Part shown: in pieces, positions 1 to 4,887 of the stretch
Numbering within the stretch: the stretch's first letter is position 1
Layout of the letters: each line of letters opens with the position of its first letter
Source of the DNA: Bacillota bacterium
Lineage (GTDB): Bacteria; Bacillota; Clostridia; Lachnospirales; Lachnospiraceae
Direction: 5' to 3'
Assembly (NCBI GenBank): GCA_017861355.1
Contig: JAGFXQ010000238.1
Span: forward strand, 1-5,654
DNA: 5,654 nt
The notes under the pieces: model-generated
Told to the model about the DNA's origin: nothing
Databases searched by the model: none
What the model saw: the letters and a program-made list of their open reading frames with translations, nothing else
Program-made: the position numbers and the translations under genes

Positions 1-27
1 ATATATCATAATGAAATTTCTCTTTGT

Positions 28-57
28 TCGAAGTCCATGTGGAACTTCGAGTTTTTT
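28..57 (+). terminator. Stem-loop with a T6 tract on the + strand; leader stem on the - strand
   Basis: Positions 28-36 pair with 41-50 (nine base pairs, one bulged A, loop ATGT). On the plus strand the stem is followed by six T at 52-57, the form of an intrinsic terminator for rightward transcription. No plus-strand gene is visible that would need it. On the minus strand the same stem is part of the presumed rRNA leader and may be a processing or antitermination structure. The pairing is seen directly; the role is uncertain. Confidence 0.35.
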
Positions 58-79
58 AGAATTTTCAGGGTTGTTTCAC

Positions 80-97
80 TGTTCAATTATCAAGGTT
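80..97 (-). promoter_or_regulatory. boxA-like antitermination motif of an rRNA leader
   Basis: The minus strand reads AACCTTGATAATTGAACA here. This resembles the CCTTGAAAACTGAACA-type motif seen in leaders and 16S-23S spacers of Firmicute rRNA operons, where boxA is bound by NusB/NusE to protect rRNA transcripts from early termination. It sits about 55-70 nt downstream of the presumed start of the proximal promoter, the expected place. The match is from memory of the motif, not an alignment. Confidence 0.55.
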
Positions 98-155
98 CAA
101 TTGTTTGTCTTCGGCTCATTTCTTAGTGTTTCTCGTTTTCGCCGTCAACTTTTTT

Positions 156-184
156 AGTTTATCACATCCACTGTATTATGTCAA
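156..184 (-). promoter_or_regulatory. rRNA-type promoter P2 (proximal)
   Basis: The -35 box TTGACA (179-184) is a perfect match. A 17-bp spacer (162-178) separates it from the -10 box TAAACT (156-161). The DNA just upstream on the same strand (about 185-215) is rich in A-tracts, as in an UP element. Transcription would begin near 149-150 and run left into the boxA-like leader. Start sites are estimates. Confidence 0.8.
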
Positions 185-249
185 CCACTTTTTTATTTTT
201 TATTTCGATTTATTTTGTCATCGTGGCCGTTCATCAACGGTGGATTTTT

Positions 250-278
250 ATTGTACATTCCAAATCGAAAAATGTCAA
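250..278 (-). promoter_or_regulatory. rRNA-type promoter P1 (distal)
   Basis: The -35 box TTGACA (273-278) is perfect, the spacer is 17 bp (256-272), and the -10 box is TACAAT (250-255, five of six consensus bases). The start would fall near 243. It lies 94 bp upstream of P2 and points the same way. A small hairpin, CCGTT/AACGG (227-240), would be at the very 5' end of the P1 transcript. Its -35 box is only 20 bp past the stop of the PH-like gene. Confidence 0.8.
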
Positions 279-297
279 GATAGAAAACAAACTTTTT

Positions 298-678
298 TTA
301 ATTGATACTATCGAGCTCTTCTTCTCCCAATTCCTCGGCATCAATATTCAGCGTATGTAACGACCTTCTCTTTCTTCTGGCTTCCTCTGAAGACGTGATG
401 ATAAAGTCTTTAATCTCGCTTGCATGTCTGATATGATGCAGAATCAACTCAGGATGAGTGGTATCCCCTGTATAACAAGTAATTGTACCAATCTTAAATA
501 TCCGCTCCGATAGGCTTCTTGTTAATCTAACATCTTGAATCTTATACATCATAGCATCATCTTCCGTTATATTCAGAAATCCCGATGTGATCGTAAGCTT
601 ATCTTCATTAATACAGTATTTTGTAAAGCTGAAGGGTAAGCCAAAGAACTTGATACGCTTTCTCTCATTGTAACCCAT
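298..678 (-). CDS. PH-like (bPH2/DUF304-type) domain protein, 126 aa
   Basis: A small soluble protein with no signal peptide or membrane segment. Residues 10-95 have the pattern of bacterial PH domains of the YdbS/YdbT (DUF304, bPH_2) kind: the LTITSGFLNITED strand-turn, then YKIQDVRLTRSL followed by IFKIGTITCYTGD, where the 'I.DV.L..SL..R.FKIGTI' stretch is the family's most recognisable part. The tail is a basic RRKRRS stretch (about 101-106) followed by an acidic end (EELGEEELDS). Full YdbS/YdbT proteins carry membrane helices beside this domain; here it stands alone, so it probably acts in the cytoplasm or at the membrane face, with unknown ligand. The ATG is set by GGAGG at 684-688, 5 nt upstream. 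It lies 133 nt after the lipoprotein gene, with no good terminator between. Family call moderately sure; function unknown. Confidence 0.75.
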   Translation of the reverse strand: MGYNERKRIKFFGLPFSFTKYCINEDKLTITSGFLNITEDDAMMYKIQDVRLTRSLSERIFKIGTITCYTGDTTHPELILHHIRHASEIKDFIITSSEEARRKRRSLHTLNIDAEELGEEELDSIN

Positions 679-691
679 TGTTACCTCCCTT

Positions 692-707
692 ATGTGTCCT
701 CACACAT
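692..707 (-). other. Small hairpin just before the PH-like gene's ribosome binding site
   Basis: A perfect 6-bp stem (ATGTGT/ACACAT) with a 4-nt loop that reads GAGG in the transcript, 3 nt upstream of the AAGGGAGG Shine-Dalgarno sequence. It has no T tract, so it is not a terminator. It may influence ribosome access or be chance. Confidence 0.35.
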
Positions 708-743
708 TATTAGTCTTACATTTCTATATCTTTTTTCTATTAT

Positions 744-749
744 ATTATA
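744..749 (-). promoter_or_regulatory. Possible -10 box of the PH-like gene
   Basis: The minus strand carries a perfect TATAAT about 65 bp upstream of the ATG. No good -35 hexamer sits 16-18 bp further up (the sequence there is around AGCCGG). The gene could use this as a weak promoter or depend on read-through from the lipoprotein promoter. Confidence 0.3.
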
Positions 750-811
750 GTCTAAGCAACTTTTATCCGGCTAGTTTCATACATATTCCCGTTGATACCG
801 GCTTCGATAAA

Positions 812-1507
812 TTACTTGATTTCTATAATTTCCGATTTGGTGTCCCTTGTAACCATCAGATTGATGTTATTCATCACAACATCCTTCTTAACTTCAAAAA
901 TAAGTATCACTTCTTTTTCCTCTTTTGCTTTCAAAGTCATATCGATCAACTTAAGATTATTCTCCAAAAGAGCAAAGGGCGGTTCGTATACTGTTCCTAC
1001 ATTAACATCCAGCTGATAGGTGATATCTGCCTGCGTAAGATCGAGTGTATTTTTCTTGTCCAGTTTATTCTTTAGTTGAAAGGACAATACTACCAATTGA
1101 TTACCTTCCCTTGCAGGAATGGAGAAATAAGCATCCGTCGCATCCTCCGGATAAGTATCTGCAACAATAAATCCGGTATATTGGAGGTCAAACCCTTCTT
1201 CACCTATTACTTGAGTTAAGGTATATTCCTTCTTTGGGGCATCCGTTAAATCAGACGCCGAAGTGTTTTGATCACCTGTTGAATTCTGTATCGCATTCGG
1301 CGTTGGAGTAGCGTTTGCCTCCTGTTCCGCCACAATATCTTTCATTTCAACCAGACCAGCTTTGTAAGTAGTATCATATTTTAACATCAGACCAGCCATA
1401 TATTCAGCAGCCGTATCTGTTTGTTCCTCGGAATAATCGAATTTTTGTATACATCCGGTTAATGTTGTCATTAATAGCAGAACAACAATTAGCTTTTTAC
1501 GTCTCAA
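812..1507 (-). CDS. Secreted lipoprotein with C-terminal beta-rich (DUF4352/DUF5067-like) domain, 231 aa
   Basis: Residues 1-19 are a lipoprotein signal: RRKK, a hydrophobic run, then the lipobox LTGC with Cys19 as the predicted lipidation and cleavage site, so the mature protein should be anchored on the outer face of the membrane. Residues 62-96 are a low-complexity linker rich in A, T, N, P, S and D. Residues 97-231 alternate short hydrophobic strands and include VVLSFQLKNKL and a late EVILIFEVKKD. This is the look of the DUF4352/DUF5067 immunoglobulin-like domains of Firmicute lipoproteins, recognised by feel rather than alignment. The start is a TTG at 1505-1507; AGGAGG at 1517-1522 lies 9 nt away and the signal peptide begins correctly. 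The gene follows the two-component operon but is separated by its terminator and has its own promoter. Function unknown; it could be a regulon member of the neighbouring kinase. Confidence 0.85.
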   Translation of the reverse strand: MRRKKLIVVLLLMTTLTGCIQKFDYSEEQTDTAAEYMAGLMLKYDTTYKAGLVEMKDIVAEQEANATPTPNAIQNSTGDQNTSASDLTDAPKKEYTLTQVIGEEGFDLQYTGFIVADTYPEDATDAYFSIPAREGNQLVVLSFQLKNKLDKKNTLDLTQADITYQLDVNVGTVYEPPFALLENNLKLIDMTLKAKEEKEVILIFEVKKDVVMNNINLMVTRDTKSEIIEIK

Positions 1508-1574
1508 TAAATGATTCCTCCTGTCGTTTATTACATGATTTCTCGTTATTGCTTCACAGAATGGTACAGATTAC

Positions 1575-1603
1575 ATATTATCACTTTTCCATAAAATCAG
1601 CAA
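1575..1603 (-). promoter_or_regulatory. Promoter of the lipoprotein gene
   Basis: A -35 box TTGCTG (1598-1603), an exact 17-bp spacer and a -10 box TAATAT (1575-1580), with GTGA just before the -10. The start would be near 1568, giving a leader of about 60 nt before the TTG codon. It lies downstream of the terminator that closes the kinase operon, which supports independent transcription. Confidence 0.7.
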
Positions 1604-1639
1604 CATAATTTAACGTACTGTATCGTATCAAAACGTCAA

Positions 1640-1656
1640 ATCTTATAACATAAGAT
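1640..1656. promoter_or_regulatory. Perfect dyad, possible regulator binding site
   Basis: ATCTTAT-AAC-ATAAGAT: two 7-bp arms around a 3-bp centre. It sits about 80 bp upstream of the lipoprotein gene's estimated start and 10 bp past the operon terminator. The spacing suits an activator site or a dimeric repressor site, but AT-rich dyads also arise by chance. No T tract follows, so it is not a terminator. Confidence 0.35.
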
Positions 1657-1665
1657 AATTAGATC

Positions 1666-1730
1666 AAAAAAAATGCTCCTCCTTATCATAGATAGTTATT
1701 TCTCATAACCTACTATAATAAGGGGAGCAT
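1666..1730 (-). terminator. Intrinsic terminator of the two-component operon
   Basis: In the transcript, ATGCTCC plus CCTTAT (1730 leftward) pairs with ATAAGG and GGAGCAT (ending at 1674). The outer stem is 13 bp with one bulged base. The inner part continues to pair as GTTAT/ATAAC around a GAGAA loop. Eight T follow immediately (complement of 1666-1673). It begins about 70 nt after the kinase stop codon. The long, interrupted stem is unusual but the signal is unambiguous. Confidence 0.9.
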
Positions 1731-1801
1731 ATCATTACCTAAACAAGGAAATTCGTTTCTCTTTCCTCTAATGTGCAATTAATTCATTCTACTCTGCTGC
1801 T

Positions 1802-3373
1802 TCATGCCTTCTTATCGAGTTCAAACCAGAATTCCACTCCTACATTTCGATTAATCACGCCGCACTCCTGGTTCAAAGATTTCATAATCGCTTTTACAAT
1901 CGATAATCCAATCCCACTGCCGCCATATTCTCTGGTTCGCGCTTTATCTACTTTATAGAATTTTATCCAAATTTTATCCAGATCATCCTCAGGTATGAGC
2001 TCTCCGGTATTGAATACCGCTACCCGAATTCGATCTTCTCTGGGGATTAGTTTAATCTCGATGATCTTCTGTCCGCTCACATGATTAAGTGCATTACTGA
2101 TATAGTTGGTCACAACTTGCTCTACCAGATATTCATCTGCCCAAACATAGATCGGTTCCTTATAATCAAAATGTAATACTACTTCCTTCTGCTTAAACAA
2201 AATCTCTGTTGAGCTTATCACAGATTGAATCAAGGTTACAATATCAAATCGTTCAAAATTCACCTGATTATTACCAAACTCTATTTCATTCAGATTCAAA
2301 AGTTTCTTCACCATTGTATTCATTTTGTCCGCTTCGTCCATGATTACTTCGCAGTAAAAATCACGACTTTCCGAATCTTCATTAATATTTTCCTTCAGTC
2401 CTTCTGCATAGCCTTGAATTAAAGATATCGGAGTCTTCAATTCATGAGATACATTGGATAAGAACTCTTTACGCATCTCATCAATCTCTGTCTTTTTCCG
2501 AATATCGGTCAACAGCTCGTTATTTGCCTGTTTTAGTTCCGTGATTGTAGATTCCAGCTTGTCCGACAAACTGTTGATGCTATTTCCCAGCTCACCGATT
2601 TCATCTTTTGAATCTACCTTGTATTTTATATCAAAATCCAGGTCAGACATTTTCTTTGCTATTCCGGCCAATTCAAGAATAGGACTGGTGAATCTCTTAC
2701 TGATGAACAGCATGGCAAAAGTTCCTATTATGACGGCAAGGATTCCGATATATACAAGAAAGTCATTGGCGATAGCGACTCCTTCTTCGATACTTTCAAA
2801 GTTAGATCGCAGTAATATAATACTAAAATTTTTCATGTCCTCATTACTTGCACCGTTCGTATCCTGGCTCTGATCCGTTTGTCCGGATAATTCCTGGAAA
2901 GTAGTACCATATAGACCTACCATATCCAGATAATTTGCATCCTTCTGTTTATCATATAGACGAATAATCTTATAGCTGGTGGTTTCCTTGATCATTTTAC
3001 GATCCGTTATATCCGGATTCAAATATCCCGCAAGATATTCCGCCTGCATACCGAGCATCTGTTTTAGTTCTCTATCTCCGATACTGGTCGGATAGATAAA
3101 GCCTTGAAGATAATTAATTACATAGATATCAACCGAATATCTGGAAGCCAGATGCTCCATCTTAATCGTCTCAGCCTCGGACAGTGTTTTATCATCCTCC
3201 GGTTTAGTATAGATTGCTTTGACCTCCTGATATACGGTATCCAGATTCTTAGACTTCGTATACACATAGTAATTCGATAAGAAGGTACGATTAATAACTA
3301 AAGTAATAAGAATAGTCAACACCACCATGATTGTTAAGGTAAGTGTTATCTTAAATCGGATTGAATGCCTCAT
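1802..3373 (-). CDS. Membrane sensor histidine kinase, 523 aa
   Basis: The sensor half of a two-component system; it should autophosphorylate on His and pass the phosphate to the regulator encoded just upstream. Layout: membrane segment 8-28; extracytoplasmic sensing region about 29-205 with no family I recognise; second membrane segment 206-224; HAMP about 225-278; a coiled linker; HisKA with the H-box SHELKTP and phospho-acceptor His310; then an HATPase domain with N-box asparagines 423 and 427, G1 around 455-461, F-box FYKVD and G2 GGSGIGL (484-490). The G1 box reads NTGELIP where most kinases have DNGxGIP, so the usual adenine-contacting Asp is Asn. Similar variants occur in VanS-like kinases, so activity is likely kept. 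The ATG overlaps the regulator's TGA (ATGA), with GAGGTGG at 3378-3384 as binding site, which implies translational coupling. Length is normal for the class. The signal sensed cannot be read from the sequence. Confidence 0.95.
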   Translation of the reverse strand: MRHSIRFKITLTLTIMVVLTILITLVINRTFLSNYYVYTKSKNLDTVYQEVKAIYTKPEDDKTLSEAETIKMEHLASRYSVDIYVINYLQGFIYPTSIGDRELKQMLGMQAEYLAGYLNPDITDRKMIKETTSYKIIRLYDKQKDANYLDMVGLYGTTFQELSGQTDQSQDTNGASNEDMKNFSIILLRSNFESIEEGVAIANDFLVYIGILAVIIGTFAMLFISKRFTSPILELAGIAKKMSDLDFDIKYKVDSKDEIGELGNSINSLSDKLESTITELKQANNELLTDIRKKTEIDEMRKEFLSNVSHELKTPISLIQGYAEGLKENINEDSESRDFYCEVIMDEADKMNTMVKKLLNLNEIEFGNNQVNFERFDIVTLIQSVISSTEILFKQKEVVLHFDYKEPIYVWADEYLVEQVVTNYISNALNHVSGQKIIEIKLIPREDRIRVAVFNTGELIPEDDLDKIWIKFYKVDKARTREYGGSGIGLSIVKAIMKSLNQECGVINRNVGVEFWFELDKKA

Positions 3374-4047
3374 GCATCCACCTCAAATTTATAGCCCAGT
3401 CCCCAGATGGTTTTGATAAAGTCTCCTTTCGGTCCCATCTTACTTCTTAGCTTCTTGACGTGAGTATCTATCGTACGGGCATCACCAAAATAATCGTAAT
3501 TCCAAACATTGTTCAGAATCTTTTCTCTGGAAAGAGCAACCCCCTGATTTGTAACAAAATAAGTCAGAAGTTCAAATTCCTTAAAGCTTAGATCTATCTC
3601 TTCACCATCGATCTTAACCTGATGAGCAGCTTTATCAAGTACAATTCCTCCGATTTCGATGGTTTCTTCTCCTGTTACTGAAGTTCGACGCAGTACTGCT
3701 TCCACCCTGGCAACTAATATCTTAGGACTAAAGGGCTTGGATATATATTCGTCTACTCCAAGGTCGAAGCCTAAAAGCTCATCCTTCTCATCGCTCTTCG
3801 CGGTTAACATGATGATCGGGACCTTAGAATACTGTCTGATCTCCCTACACACCTGCCATCCATCCAGCTTCGGCATCATTACATCTAATATGATCAGCGC
3901 GATATCCTTCTTGGAGAAAAACAGGTCAATCGCCTGCTCTCCGTTCTCTGCCTCTATGACATCATAGTTTTTTCGCACCAAAAAGTCTTTAACAAGCTTT
4001 CTCATTCTGCTTTCATCATCTACGACTAAGATTTTAAGCTTTTCCAT
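3370..4047 (-). CDS. OmpR/PhoB-family response regulator, 225 aa
   Basis: A DNA-binding transcription regulator controlled by the following kinase. The receiver domain (about 4-120) has the acidic pair D10/D11, phospho-acceptor D55 in LDVMMP, T82 in LTAK and K104 in SKPF: all expected active-site residues are present. Residues 130-222 form the winged-helix effector domain, with the SFKEFELL start, the RTIDTHVKKLRSKM recognition helix region, and the terminal WGLGYKFE hairpin. Length is typical. The start is well set by GGAGGTG at 4052-4058, 4 nt before the ATG. It is the first gene of the pair and overlaps the kinase by 4 nt. Likely targets are envelope genes, and perhaps its own operon or the nearby lipoprotein gene, but that is inference. 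No specific name such as VanR or PhoP can be assigned from sequence alone. Confidence 0.96.
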   Translation of the reverse strand: MEKLKILVVDDESRMRKLVKDFLVRKNYDVIEAENGEQAIDLFFSKKDIALIILDVMMPKLDGWQVCREIRQYSKVPIIMLTAKSDEKDELLGFDLGVDEYISKPFSPKILVARVEAVLRRTSVTGEETIEIGGIVLDKAAHQVKIDGEEIDLSFKEFELLTYFVTNQGVALSREKILNNVWNYDYFGDARTIDTHVKKLRSKMGPKGDFIKTIWGLGYKFEVDA

Positions 4048-4078
4048 TTGGCACCTCCGTTTGTGTTATTTTTTCTAT

Positions 4079-4093
4079 ATATTAACACTTAAC
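4079..4093 (-). promoter_or_regulatory. Possible extended -10 promoter of the two-component operon
   Basis: The minus strand reads TGTTAATAT: a TAATAT -10 box (4079-4084) preceded by TGn, the extended -10 form, which would start transcription near 4072, about 25 nt before the regulator ATG. There is no good -35 at 17 bp (a TTCACA lies at 20 bp). A short direct repeat GTTAA-GT-GTTAA (4082-4093) overlaps the region; OmpR-family regulators bind direct repeats, but these units are too short to argue strongly for autoregulation. Confidence 0.4.
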
Positions 4094-4111
4094 TATGACG
4101 AAATTGTGAAA

Positions 4112-4687
4112 TCATTGCGCTGTTTGATCGTTTTTGTCGAGAGCTTGTTCCCGCAGATCGAGTGCCTTCTCTCTTGCATCAAGATCATTTTGCCAGCTCT
4201 CATACTTATCTATCACTTGATTCTCATAAATAGAATACATACTGCGGTCACTAAATACAGCAATAATTATCATGACTATGATAATAACAGCCAGGAAAAC
4301 GCTGATAATTCTTGAATTTCGAAGCTTTATTCTGAAGTCCTCAATCATCGCCAGATGTCTTTGCTCTTGTTCTTTCTCCAGAACATTATCGTACACTCTT
4401 GGTTCCTTTTCCGACTTCGTTATCCGTATGCCCGGGAGGTTATCCTGTGTAACGACTCCGGCGGCAATTATGTTATTACGCAATTCATTTAAGAAAGAAT
4501 AGCCTACCATCGTTTTCAGCGTATTTCTTTCTACTAATTTATGATAAAGCTTTAGCACCTTGTTCATATCACCGAGGTCCGTATGTGCTTTGATATACTC
4601 CACCGTTTCTTCCTCGCGCTTAGCTTCTTTGTAATCATGAGTATCTACAAAAGAATAACCCGCAACTATATATTCCTTTTCCTTCAT
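4112..4687 (-). CDS. Unrecognised single-pass membrane protein with coiled-coil-like tail, 191 aa
   Basis: I do not recognise a family. Residues 1-125 are charged and helical-looking (motifs AGYSFVDTHDYKEAKREEE and VGYSFLNELRNN), with no signal peptide. Residues 127-146 are one strongly hydrophobic segment of I, V, A, L and M. Basic residues before it (RIKLRNSR) place the N-terminal part in the cytoplasm. The tail (147-191) is charged and contains a 7-residue repeat, DAREKAL then DLREQAL, typical of a short coiled coil outside the cell or in an oligomer. I chose the ATG at 4685-4687: GGGGG at 4693-4697 sits 5 nt upstream. A TTG 69 nt further up keeps the frame open but has no comparable binding site, and the extra residues are encoded by hairpin DNA. 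The gene lies 64 nt before the response regulator on the same strand with no terminator between, so it may be co-transcribed; a link to the sensor system is possible but unproven. Confidence 0.75.
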   Translation of the reverse strand: MKEKEYIVAGYSFVDTHDYKEAKREEETVEYIKAHTDLGDMNKVLKLYHKLVERNTLKTMVGYSFLNELRNNIIAAGVVTQDNLPGIRITKSEKEPRVYDNVLEKEQEQRHLAMIEDFRIKLRNSRIISVFLAVIIIVMIIIAVFSDRSMYSIYENQVIDKYESWQNDLDAREKALDLREQALDKNDQTAQ

Positions 4688-4700
4688 ATTTACCCCCATT

Positions 4701-4717
4701 CCGCCGCCAACGGCGGC
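4701..4717 (-). other. GC-only hairpin before the membrane protein gene
   Basis: GCCGCC pairs with GGCGGC across a 3-nt loop; the one-step slipped pairing CCGCCG/CGGCGG with loop TTGG is equally good. In an AT-rich intergenic stretch this 17-bp block is almost entirely G and C. It ends 3 bp before the GGGGG ribosome binding site and has no T tract, so it looks more like a translation-affecting or element-border structure than a terminator. Confidence 0.5.
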
Positions 4718-4730
4718 ACAAACAAGACCT

Positions 4731-4780
4731 GAAAGAAGTTCAAAATGAAATTCCAATGGATTTCATTTTGGAGTTCTTTC
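4731..4780. repeat. Long inverted repeat, 20-bp arms
   Basis: Arms 4731-4750 and 4761-4780 match at 18 of 20 positions around a 10-bp centre; the inner ten bases (CAAAATGAAA / TTTCATTTTG) are perfect. It is separated by one base from the next inverted repeat. In the minus-strand transcript it forms a long stem between the oxidoreductase and the membrane protein gene. It lacks a following U run, so termination would be inefficient at best. It could be a regulatory leader stem or a dispersed palindromic element. Confidence 0.75.
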
Positions 4781-4804
4781 CGAGTGAAAGTGATTTTCTT
4801 TCAC
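4763..4804 (-). CDS. Possible 13-codon leader peptide (GTG start)
   Basis: A GTG at 4802-4804 lies 7 nt after a perfect GGAGG (4812-4816) and opens a 13-codon frame, VKENHFHSERTPK, ending at TGA (4763-4765). An ATG overlaps that stop and starts an 8-codon frame. The GTG frame is also the frame of the 191-aa membrane protein, interrupted only by this TGA. The start codon lies inside the 5' arm of one stem-loop and the stop inside the next, the arrangement of translational attenuators. The residues give no recognisable drug- or amino-acid-specific signature. It could equally be chance coding inside palindromic DNA. Confidence 0.25.
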   Translation of the reverse strand: MKENHFHSERTPK

Positions 4805-4806
4805 TC
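4782..4806. repeat. Perfect inverted repeat, 9-bp arms
   Basis: GAGTGAAAG (4782-4790) and CTTTCACTC (4798-4806) flank a 7-bp centre. It abuts the longer inverted repeat at 4731-4780. On the minus strand its 5' arm contains the GTG of the putative leader peptide. Its TGAAAGAA segment could instead pair with TTCTTTCA at the far end of the second stem, so the two stems may be alternatives. Confidence 0.7.
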
Positions 4807-4887
4807 TTTATCCTCCGTTAAGATACTTCTATTCCGAAACTTGTTCTTATGAAAGAATTCCCGAAAATGACACGCTTCTCATTACAT

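Larger units (their letters stand above)
1..149 (-). ncRNA. 5' leader of a stable-RNA (probably rRNA) operon, partial
   Basis: No protein gene is supported here. Read on the minus strand, the stretch follows two tandem consensus promoters and contains a boxA-like motif (80-97) and a stem-loop (28-50). Strong tandem TTGACA promoters, an untranslated leader and a CCTTGA..ATTGAACA motif are the usual layout in front of 16S rRNA genes in Firmicutes. The mature 16S start is not in the window, so the operon identity is inferred. A tRNA operon or another highly expressed RNA is the main alternative. The leader is about 150 nt to the window edge and runs off it. Confidence 0.65.

Noticed and set aside
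120..148. A third promoter inside the rRNA-type leader (TTGACG, 17 bp, TAAGAA)
   Set aside because: Spacing is right but the -10 matches only three of six consensus bases. Not strong enough beside two clear promoters.
105..360. Two plus-strand open frames over the left intergenic region
   Set aside because: They overlap the tandem promoters on the other strand, are rich in F, H and S from AT-rich DNA, and have no coherent protein pattern.
762..811. Inverted repeat TTTATC/GATAAA plus CCGG between the lipoprotein and PH-like genes as a terminator
   Set aside because: The stem needs a 4-nt bulge and a loop of about 25 nt, and no T tract follows on the minus strand.
692..1075. Plus-strand open frames opposite the lipoprotein, kinase, regulator and membrane protein genes (for example 692-1075, 2454-2873, 3659-3967, 4061-4315)
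   Set aside because: They lie antisense to genes with clear domains and show no recognisable motifs. They are shadows of the minus-strand genes.
1746..1767. AGGAAA/TTTCCT inverted repeat after the kinase stop as a first terminator
   Set aside because: Only 6 bp, AT-rich, 10-nt loop and no T tract; the strong terminator lies just beyond.
4688..4756. Longer membrane protein starting at TTG 4754-4756
   Set aside because: No ribosome binding site at a fitting distance, and the added residues come from the inverted repeat and GC hairpin. The ATG at 4685-4687 has GGGGG 5 nt upstream.
4763..4765. TGA in frame with the membrane protein as a selenocysteine codon or programmed read-through
   Set aside because: The surrounding peptide has no redox motif, the stem contains the codon instead of following it at SECIS distance, and a good downstream start exists.
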